A DNA stretch of 64,000 nucleotides from CAIWHR01 sp963836265 (lineage in GTDB: Bacteria; Pseudomonadota; Gammaproteobacteria; Burkholderiales; Casimicrobiaceae): NCBI GenBank assembly GCA_963836265.1, contig CAWIIO010000009.1, positions 62,001 to 126,000 of the forward strand, given 5' to 3'. A program made the translations under genes and the position numbers. Below the pieces are notes generated by a model. The model was not told where the DNA came from, searched no databases, and saw only the letters and a list, made by a program, of their open reading frames with translations. Numbering within the stretch: the stretch's first letter is position 1; each line of letters opens with the position of its first letter. Positions 58,005 to 64,000 of this stretch are shown here, piece after piece.

Positions 58005-58805
58005 CTACGCGCCGCGCAGTGCGGCGAATCGCTGCGCGAACACCGCTGCCCATTTGTCGAAGGCGTCCTTGGCGTAGCTCCACTGCTTGAATGACTCCAT
58101 GTACCCGTTCACCCAGGCTTCCGCCGCACCCGTTGCGCCTGCGTTGAGATCGGCGGCGTACTTGCGCCCGATCTCGGTGTCGGCGCACTCGGCTATGACC
58201 TTGCCGGACGCCCCATCGCGGAACTTGACTTCCATGCCGGTCTGGCCGAGATACGGCGTCGAGCCCGCCGGCCGGCCGGTCGCCGCGCCCGAGCCGATCT
58301 CCGCCACGAAGCCATAGGGGACCGCGGTTCCGACGAGACTGTCCACCGTATTGGTCGCAACGAGGCTGGTGAGCGCGATCTGCACGCGGAGGACGCCCGG
58401 TGCGGCGGCACTGACGACCTGCGCTTCGGGTTTGATCGCCTTGACGAGCGCCCCGTGGAAGTAATCGATCAGCATCTTGAGGTCGGTGGGATCGACCGGC
58501 TTCTGCGATCCAGGCGCGATGTAGACCTGGATGCGCTCGAAGAGGACCTTGTCGTAGCTTTTCCAGGGGACGTTGGCGTCGCGCCAGCACAGCATTCCGC
58601 CGCCTGCGGGCGCGGGCCTCAGCCTCGCGTAGTCGGTTAGGAAGCCCACGTGCGTGACGTTCGACGCTGTCGTTTCAGAGGCGACGATTCCGGCGCTCCC
58701 GCTCGATCCCCCGCCGCCCGGCGCCGCACAAGCTGAGAGGAAGGCGGCAAGGCCCAGCGCCGACAGGCGCGTCACATGGATGGCACACAAGGAACTACCG
58801 ATCAT
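58005..58805 (-). CDS. DUF3313 lipoprotein
   Basis: A 266-residue lipoprotein. The signal MIGSSLCAIHVTRLSALGLAAFLSACAAPGGGGSSG has a lipobox LSAC. The DUF3313 body has VGFLTDYARLRPAPAGGGMLCWRDANVPWKSYDKVLFERIQVYIAP, FHGALVKAIKPEAQVV, LRVQIALTSLVATNT, GRPAGSTPYLGQTGMEVKFRDGASGKVIAECADTEIG and ESFKQWSYAKDAFDKWAAVFAQRF. The typical Tyr-Asp-Lys (SYDKVLFERIQVYIAP) motif is complete. Function is unknown; members are outer-membrane or periplasmic lipoproteins. It sits between the HAD and arylsulfatase genes in one direction. Confidence 0.88.
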   Translation of the reverse strand: MIGSSLCAIHVTRLSALGLAAFLSACAAPGGGGSSGSAGIVASETTASNVTHVGFLTDYARLRPAPAGGGMLCWRDANVPWKSYDKVLFERIQVYIAPGSQKPVDPTDLKMLIDYFHGALVKAIKPEAQVVSAAAPGVLRVQIALTSLVATNTVDSLVGTAVPYGFVAEIGSGAATGRPAGSTPYLGQTGMEVKFRDGASGKVIAECADTEIGRKYAADLNAGATGAAEAWVNGYMESFKQWSYAKDAFDKWAAVFAQRFAALRGA

Positions 58806-58985
58806 TGTCAGCTCTCTTGGAGGACGGCGCCGGAATGCGCAATCCGGATGTCAATCTTCAACGCGTTGTTTCCGAGTCAAATGCGGAGAACCCGCCACCA
58901 AAAACTGAAATCGCGGCGGGTACCCAGCTCACCTTCATTTCATTTCTCCACGAGCGCTCCTCGCGTCGCAGTCGGCACGTTTCCA

Positions 58986-60010
58986 TCACTCGAACGTGAA
59001 AATCCGTTTCCAATCGTTCTTCATGCTGATCACGGTCCAGCCCTTCCTTCTTCGCTTCATCGTACAAAGTCTGCGGGAAGGCGCCGACCTTGGTGTCGCG
59101 CAGTCCCTGCGCCGGGCCGTAGGCGTATTCCCGCTTCTCGTCGTCGTGCAGCACAAGCATCATCAGCCGCGCGCCGTCGCCCGCTCCGGTGTACTCCAAC
59201 ATCTGCCGGTCGCCGGCGGAATTGCCGAAGGCCGCATACGGCCTGCGGCCGATCATCAGGTGAATGCCTTCGGGCTTGCCGGCGTTGTTGTCGTTGAGCA
59301 GCAGCTTCGGTTCCTTGGTCAGGAACGGCTTGCCGTCCTTGCCGTAGCCGTACTTCGTCCCGCCCGCAGTGCCAACGACCTGCTCGGGCGGAATGCCGTA
59401 GGTATCTTCCGAATACGCGCGCACGAAGTCCTGACCGCCGCCGGTGACGATATAGGTCTTGTAGCCGTTGTCGCGGAGATACTTGAGCACTTCCTGCATC
59501 GGCAGATAGGTGAGCTCGGTGTACGGTCGCTTCCAGCGTGGATCCCTGGCCTTGGCGAGCCACTTCTTCGCGTCGGCTTCGAACGTCTCGACCGACATGC
59601 CGGTCAGTGTCGCGGCAAGGATCTTGATCAGCTCCTGCTTCGGTAGTTTCGCGATCGCCTCGCGGTTACCCGACATCACCGTCTTGAACGGTTCGACCTT
59701 CGCGAGTTCCGGTTTCGCCTTGACCAGCACCGGGACGCGCTCGAGGCAATACATCACCTGCGAGTACATCGGGTGCTCGACCCACAACGTGCCGTCCTGG
59801 TCGAACGTCGCAACGCGTTCGGCCGGCGGCACGAAGTCGGCGCCGCCCTGCGTCGTCGTCGCCTGGACGAACTCGATGATCGCCTTCTTGGCGGGGCCGT
59901 CGTTCCACGACGGAAAGCGGATCGCTCTGCGCCGAGGCGTGCGCCGTAAGGATGAGCGAGGCAGCGAGAACCAGGGCGCCCGCAACCATCGAAAGCGCGC
60001 GACGTTTCAT
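58986..60010 (-). pseudogene. Exported HAD-family phosphatase, two frameshifts
   Basis: The N-terminus MKRRALSMVAGALVLAASLILTAHASAQ (signal, AGGAGATT site) is in one frame. The catalytic part (VATFDQDGTLWVEHPMYSQ, IVTGGGQDFVRAYSED, KLLLNDNNAGKPEGIHLMIGRRPYAAFGNSAGDRQMLEYT) is in a second, and the C-terminus (WTVISMKNDWKRIFTFE) returns to the first. One surplus T near 59909 and one surplus G near 59041 explain both breaks: DPLPSWNDG and KKEGWTVIS are restored when each is removed. Rejoined, it is a normal HAD phosphatase of about 340 residues with D-x-D. The proper stop is at 58986, not 58858. Confidence 0.85.
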
Positions 60011-60086
60011 CACAATCTCCTGCCGAAATGCGGGCGACCCCTTCGCGCCGCCCCGCTCAAAGATCAATCACGCTTGCTTTCGGCGG

Positions 60087-61796
60087 CTACTCACCCGCGT
60101 GACTGGCCGTATGCATCTCCCGGACCTGCTGCATAACCTGCTCCAAGTTGTAGCTCGCCGGGTTCTGCAGCGGCGGGTATTTGACGTAGGTCTCGAGCTC
60201 CTTCAGCCACAGCTGTTGGCCGAGCGGCAGCATGTTCCAGTCGTAGACGTAGGCGGTCACCGGTCCCGCGAGCGCGCCGCCCATGGCGAAGAGCGTCTTC
60301 GTGTGGGCCCCGATGGACGTCTCGAAGGGATCGCGTTTGATGTTGACGACCTGCGTCCAGTGATACGGCAGTACGCCGGCGGTAAAGCCCTCCGCGCTCT
60401 GGGACACCATCGCAAAGTACATCTTCCAGTTCTTGTAGCGGACCGCCGAAGGATCCTTGCCGGAATAGTAGAAGAAGAAATCGCGCGCGGACTTTTCGGA
60501 TTTGCCCGTCAGGTAGTCGATTTCGTTGACACCGTCGAGCGTGGTCTTGACGATGCCGGGGTACTTTCCTGCCTCGATCTGTTTCTTCAGTCCGTCGCCC
60601 TTGGGCCCGCCGGCGACCTCGACGAACGTGGGCATCCAGTCGAGCGATGCGAAGATTTCGTTGAAAATCGTCCCCGGCTTGATGACGCCCTTCCAGCGAA
60701 CGACGCATGGAGCGCGCATGCCGCCTTCCCAGGTGGTGAGCTTGCCTCCCGCGAAGGGGGTGACGCCGCCGTCGGGGTAGGTGATCGTCTCGGCGCCGTT
60801 GTCGGTGGTGAAGACGACGATGGTGTTGTCGAGCTGGCCCATGTCCTCGAGCTTCTTCAGCACGTAGCCGATGTTGTCGTCCATCTGCTTCATGCCGGCT
60901 TCGTTGACGCCCCAGTCCTTGCCGCCGCGTGTGCCGACCATGGCCAGGTACTTGTCCGACAGCACCGTCGTGATGTGCATGCGCGCCGGGTTGTACCAGA
61001 CGAAGAAGGGCTTGCCGGTCTTCTTGGGATCGTTGCGATCGAGGAAGTCGACGACGTGGGAGGAGATCTCCTCGTCCACGGTCTTCGAGCGATCGAGCGT
61101 CAATGGGCCCTGATCCTGGCAGGTCTGGTTCTTCTCCGTGCCATCGGAGGACTTGCACCAGAGCACGTTGCGCGGCGGGGTCAGGCAGATCGTCGTCTTG
61201 GGATCCACGGCGCCGGGGACTTCGGGGACGCCCGGGATCGGCGTGTTCTTGCAGGGCGGTGCAACACCCTGCTCAGTCGGCGTCTTGTTGATATCGGGGA
61301 AGCTCACCCCTTGCATCGCGTCGAGGTGATACAGATAGCCCCAGTATTCCTGAAAGCCGTGCGCGGTCGGCAGGGCGACCGTGTGATCTCCGAGATGGTT
61401 CTTGCCGAACTCTCCGGTGGTATAGCCGAGGTCGTGCAGGAACTTGGCCAGCGCCGGCGTGCCAGGCTGCAAGTAGGACGGGCTCCCGGGAATCTCGGGC
61501 AGGAGCATGCCGGCGCGCAGCGGCTGCATACCGGTGAAGAACGCGGTGCGTCCCGCCGTGCAACTCTGCTCGGCGTAGTAGTCCGTGAACATCGCGCCTT
61601 CGCGCCCGATGCGGTCGATGTTGGGCGTCTCGCCGACCATCAGGCCGCGATGGTAGATGCTGGGCTGCATCCAGCCGATGTCGTCGCCCATGATGAACAG
61701 GATGTTGGGCTTCTGTTGCGCATGGGCAGGCAACGCTGTCAGGAATGCGAGCATCAGTGCAGCGATGAACTCGGCGAAAAGCTTTCGAATGCTCAT
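60087..61796 (-). CDS. Type I arylsulfatase, copy 2
   Basis: A 569-residue exported sulfatase. The start MSIRKLFAEFIAALMLAFLTALPAHAQ is a signal peptide; the upstream frame is not protein-like. The active-site motif C-T-A-G-R is at residues 79-83 after NILFIMGDDIGWMQPS. GKNHLGDHTVALP, DFFFYYSGKDPSAVRY, TTDNGAETITYPDGG and TTWEGGMRAPCVVRWKG supply metal- and substrate-binding positions. It has an extra Cys-rich insert (CKNTP...TICLTPPRNVLWCKSSDGTEKNQTC, around residues 180-230) that copy 1 lacks, probably disulfide-linked. It is the first gene downstream of the regulators, with a palindromic site 126 bp upstream. Confidence 0.9.
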   Translation of the reverse strand: MSIRKLFAEFIAALMLAFLTALPAHAQQKPNILFIMGDDIGWMQPSIYHRGLMVGETPNIDRIGREGAMFTDYYAEQSCTAGRTAFFTGMQPLRAGMLLPEIPGSPSYLQPGTPALAKFLHDLGYTTGEFGKNHLGDHTVALPTAHGFQEYWGYLYHLDAMQGVSFPDINKTPTEQGVAPPCKNTPIPGVPEVPGAVDPKTTICLTPPRNVLWCKSSDGTEKNQTCQDQGPLTLDRSKTVDEEISSHVVDFLDRNDPKKTGKPFFVWYNPARMHITTVLSDKYLAMVGTRGGKDWGVNEAGMKQMDDNIGYVLKKLEDMGQLDNTIVVFTTDNGAETITYPDGGVTPFAGGKLTTWEGGMRAPCVVRWKGVIKPGTIFNEIFASLDWMPTFVEVAGGPKGDGLKKQIEAGKYPGIVKTTLDGVNEIDYLTGKSEKSARDFFFYYSGKDPSAVRYKNWKMYFAMVSQSAEGFTAGVLPYHWTQVVNIKRDPFETSIGAHTKTLFAMGGALAGPVTAYVYDWNMLPLGQQLWLKELETYVKYPPLQNPASYNLEQVMQQVREMHTASHAGE

Positions 61797-61921
61797 GCGA
61801 TGACTCCCAATCGTTGTAACGGAATCGAAATCTTGCTCACGCGCCATGGTCATGCATCCGCAACAGTTCGGTCCGCCCGAGGCACGGAACATCTTTTACC
61901 GCCGGACGGCCAATGTAGGCT

Positions 61922-61939
61922 ACTAACCTTTGGTTCAGT
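61922..61939 (-). promoter_or_regulatory. Candidate operator, site 1
   Basis: ACTAACCTTTGGTTCAGT, an imperfect palindrome that matches 15 of 18 positions of the sequence at 62398-62415. It lies 126 bp before the second arylsulfatase start and after the receiver-only regulator gene. Two near-identical palindromes beside two genes of one cluster suggest a common regulator, perhaps the FixJ-like protein. Confidence 0.5.
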
Positions 61940-61971
61940 CCAACACGAGTGTATGGACCGCAATGTGACGT

Positions 61972-62361
61972 TCATGACGCATCGCACGCCTTGTTCCGAA
62001 GCGCCGCGCCCACGGCCACGAGCAGTGCATCGTTGGAGAACGGCTTGCGGAGGAGCGTCGCTCCCCCGGCCGCGAGCACCTTCTGGTCGAGCGTGACGTC
62101 GTCGCTGGCGGTGATGAACACAACCGCAACGTCGCTGCGCGCAGCGCACAGCCGCGCCTGAACGTCGAAGCCGGAGAGCCCCGGCATGTGAATGTCGAGA
62201 ATCGCGCAGTCGGGAGCGTGCGTCGCGAGGGACGCGAGAAAGTCCTCGCCTGATGCAAAGGCGGTGACTTCGTAGTCGGCGAGACGCAGCAACCGTCGGA
62301 GCGCGGTGCGAACCGACGCCTCGTCATCGACCACGGCGATAAATTGACCGTTACTGGTCAC
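61972..62361 (-). CDS. Receiver-only response regulator
   Basis: A 129-residue CheY-like receiver without output domain: FIAVVDDEASVRTALRRLLRLADYEV (acidic pair near residue 12), phosphorylation-site ILDIHMPGLSGFD (Asp near 55), VVFITASDD and LLRKPFSNDALL (Lys). It resembles the FixJ receiver type. It is encoded downstream of the FixL/FixJ-like pair, so it may compete for phosphate from the kinase or relay it to a partner. No start alternative is needed. Confidence 0.88.
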   Translation of the reverse strand: MTSNGQFIAVVDDEASVRTALRRLLRLADYEVTAFASGEDFLASLATHAPDCAILDIHMPGLSGFDVQARLCAARSDVAVVFITASDDVTLDQKVLAAGGATLLRKPFSNDALLVAVGAALRNKACDAS

Positions 62362-62397
62362 GCGACGAACGTTACGGCGTCGCGGCTCGGACCGTAA

Positions 62398-62415
62398 CTA
62401 ATCTTTGGGTTAGTG
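62398..62415 (-). promoter_or_regulatory. Candidate operator, site 2
   Basis: ACTAATCTTTGGGTTAGT, an inverted repeat with ACTAA and TTAGT ends, overlapping the stop codon of the FixJ-like gene and lying 37 bp before the receiver-only gene. It matches site 1 at 15 of 18 positions. Confidence 0.5.
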
Positions 62416-63114
62416 CCCCAGGGCCAGACCCGGCTTGCCGGAGTTCTGCGTGGAATCAGCGGAAGAGGCGGCAGGCGTGGCTGGCGCCGTTGCGGGCTCG
62501 ATCCCGAGCCGCCCGGCGATGTGCATCAGCTCGGCGATGGTCTTCGCCTGCATCCGCTCCATGATGTGGGCGCGGTGGAACTTGATCGTCTGCTCGACCA
62601 CGCCCAGGTCGGCAGCGATCTGCTTGTTGAGCCGGCCCGCCGTCAGTGCCGCCAGCACTTCGCGCTCGCGTGGAGTGAGGCTCGCCAGTCGTTGGCGCAG
62701 CTCCGCGGTCTCGGCAAGTGCCTGACGCACCGAGGCGTCGTGATCGATCGCGGCATGCACGGCGGCGACCAGCACCTGGGCCTGAACCGGCTTGGTCAGG
62801 AAATCCGTCGCGCCCGCCTTGATCGCCCGCACCGACATCGGAATGTCGCCGTGCCCCGTGACGAAGACGATCGGCAGCGACGCGTCGACCGCGGCGAGCC
62901 GGCGTTGCAATTCGAGCCCGTCGAGTCCCGGCATGGTTACGTCGAGCACGAGGCAACCCTGCGCTTTCTGATCCCGCTGCGCGAGGAACGCTTCCGCGGA
63001 CTCGAACGTCTCGACGGTCCAGCCCTCTTCTCGCAGCACGCGCGAGAGCGCCTTCAGCACGCTCGGGTCATCGTCGACGAGGAAGATCGTGGGCTTGACG
63101 ACGGTCTCTTTCAC
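62410..63114 (-). CDS. FixJ-family response regulator (receiver plus LuxR HTH)
   Basis: A 234-residue regulator. The chosen GTG start overlaps the kinase stop (GTGA). A TTG ten codons upstream is also open. The receiver has IFLVDDDPSVLKALSRVLREEGW, VLDVTMPGLDGLE (Asp), VFVTGHGDIPMSVRAIKAGATDFLTKPVQ, the FixJ pattern with the TGHGD and KAGA.DFL.KP segments. The LuxR HTH is SLTPREREVLAALTAGRLNKQIAADLGVVEQTIKFHRAHIMERM, about residues 145-195. A Pro/Ala/Ser-rich tail follows. It likely controls the genes downstream, perhaps through the palindromes at 61922 and 62398. Confidence 0.9.
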   Translation of the reverse strand: MKETVVKPTIFLVDDDPSVLKALSRVLREEGWTVETFESAEAFLAQRDQKAQGCLVLDVTMPGLDGLELQRRLAAVDASLPIVFVTGHGDIPMSVRAIKAGATDFLTKPVQAQVLVAAVHAAIDHDASVRQALAETAELRQRLASLTPREREVLAALTAGRLNKQIAADLGVVEQTIKFHRAHIMERMQAKTIAELMHIAGRLGIEPATAPATPAASSADSTQNSGKPGLALGH

Positions 63115-64000
63115 GTCGGATGTCTCACTGGCAAGGTGACGCAAAACGTCGCTCCGCCTTCGCTGTTGTTGGCTGCCGTGATGCGACCATGGTGCGCAGC
63201 GACGATTGACTGGCAGATTGCGAGCCCGATGCCCATGCCTCCAGGCTTGGTGCTCCAGAAGGCGTCGAACACGTGTTTCAGGTCATTTTGGGCGATGCCC
63301 GGTCCATTGTCGGCGACGGACAGTTGCACATCGGCGCCGGTCGATTCGCTGCGGATCGTGACGGTTCTGGCCTCGACGTCGGCCGCGGTCATCGCGTCAG
63401 CGGCATTGAGGATCAGGTTGAGCAGCACCTGTTGCAACTGCACCCGCCCGCCGTCGATCATCGGCAGCGCCGGCGCCAGGTCGGTTCGCGGGACGACATG
63501 CCGGGTCAAGAGCTCGGCGCGCAGGAGTTCGAGTGTCTCGCCGATCAGTTCATTGAGTTCGAGCGGCTCCATTTTCATGTCGCCGCGCTTGTAGAGCGCC
63601 CCGAGGCGGCGAATGACCTCCGCCGCCCGGTTGTCCTCGGTCACGATGTCGTCGCAGATCTCCCGCAGCTCGACGAGATCGACCCGCTCGCGGCCCAGCA
63701 TTTTTCGGGCCGCTTCGGCATTCCCGAGGATCGCGGCAAGCGGTTGGTTCAGCTGGTGCGCGATCGAGGCGGAAAGCTGCCCCAGCATCGATACGCGGGT
63801 CATGTGCCGCAGGGCGGCGCGGTCTTCCACGGCTCGCAGTTCGGCCAGCCTGTGCTCCGTGATGTCGAGAGCGACGCCGAGCAGTCGCTGGCCGTTTCCC
63901 TTCTCCGCCCGTCCGCGCGCCGCAATCCAGCGCACGTCGCCATCGGGGCTTGCCAGGCGATACTCGACATCGAGCTCTTCGCCTGTCGCGAGCGCCTTTT
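63111..64000 (-). CDS. PAS-domain sensor histidine kinase (FixL-like), partial
   Basis: The last 296 residues or so of a kinase whose 5' end lies beyond the right edge. At the edge the frame encodes the end of a PAS domain (ELDVEYRLASPDGDVRWIAARGRAEKGNGQRLLGVALDITEHR). The H-box is MLGQLSASIAHQLNQPLAAILGNAEAARKML (phospho-His in AHQLNQPL, as in FixL-type kinases), then the N-box LNLILNAADAM, the G1 box VADNGPGIAQ and G2 GGMGIGLAICQSIV. The signal sensed by upstream domains cannot be seen. Its stop overlaps the FixJ-like gene by 4 bp. Confidence 0.92.
   Translation of the reverse strand, partial: KALATGEELDVEYRLASPDGDVRWIAARGRAEKGNGQRLLGVALDITEHRLAELRAVEDRAALRHMTRVSMLGQLSASIAHQLNQPLAAILGNAEAARKMLGRERVDLVELREICDDIVTEDNRAAEVIRRLGALYKRGDMKMEPLELNELIGETLELLRAELLTRHVVPRTDLAPALPMIDGGRVQLQQVLLNLILNAADAMTAADVEARTVTIRSESTGADVQLSVADNGPGIAQNDLKHVFDAFWSTKPGGMGIGLAICQSIVAAHHGRITAANNSEGGATFCVTLPVRHPT

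Noticed and set aside
56332..58590. Arylsulfatase starting 226 codons upstream
   Set aside because: The upstream part is antiparallel-frame shadow of the DUF3313 gene; a signal peptide begins at 57912.

Overview
High-GC genome segment with proteobacterial gene content. The phenylacetate genes, hmgA-type dioxygenase and egt/sen genes point to a betaproteobacterium, probably Burkholderiales-like. That placement is an inference from gene families, not from a marker gene. No rRNA, tRNA, CRISPR array or complete transposase was seen.

Layout. (1) 1-7.4 kb: the end of a phenylacetate (paa) operon (paaN-G-H-I-K), then a DoxX protein, a cytochrome b561, a CBS-domain gene with an FNR-type site upstream, and a LysR regulator. 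(2) 7.5-16.4 kb: a two-gene arylpyruvate/indolepyruvate:ferredoxin oxidoreductase, a thioesterase, an MBL-fold protein, an FAD monooxygenase, a DUF2783 protein, a homogentisate dioxygenase-like protein and a cytidine deaminase-like protein. Together with paa this suggests aromatic amino-acid and aryl-acid catabolism through phenylacetyl-CoA and homogentisate-type ring cleavage. (3) 16.4-23.5 kb: small exported proteins, an enoyl-CoA hydratase, a DUF4136 lipoprotein, a cardiolipin synthase, a META protein and a DUF4105 protein, with dispersed palindromic repeats. (4) 23.7-29.5 kb: a combined ergothioneine and selenoneine locus (egtD, egtB, selD, senB, senA). senA and senB are divergent and their 5' ends overlap, and a 168-bp inverted-repeat element lies between egtD and egtB. 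(5) 30-37.5 kb: a five-gene operon with NfnA/NfnB-like subunits, a 2-oxoacid:ferredoxin oxidoreductase (alpha and beta) and an unrecognised 736-residue protein ending in a ferredoxin-like cysteine cluster. A candidate FNR site lies upstream.

(6) 37.7-64 kb is almost entirely on the minus strand and looks like an accessory block. Reading in the direction of transcription from the right edge: a FixL-like kinase, a FixJ-like regulator, a receiver-only regulator, an arylsulfatase, a HAD phosphatase, a DUF3313 lipoprotein, a second arylsulfatase, an outer-membrane beta-barrel protein, two RoxA-like dihaem cytochromes flanking a tandem ABM-domain protein and a DUF4331-SRPBCC fusion, a TPR protein, a small Tat protein, a molybdenum hydroxylase pair (IorAB/OxiAB-like), an SRPBCC protein, a ba3-type oxidase with its own dihaem cytochrome c, and an HlyD/NodT export module. 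I read it as a two-component-controlled periplasmic oxidation system for an unknown, perhaps hydrophobic, substrate. The carbonyl product would go to the molybdenum hydroxylase and the electrons to the ba3 oxidase.

Three genes in block (6) carry single-base frameshifts (oxidase subunit I, the 2Fe-2S subunit, and the HAD phosphatase twice). One further gene has two in-frame stops. Either the block is decaying or the assembly has residual one-base errors there.
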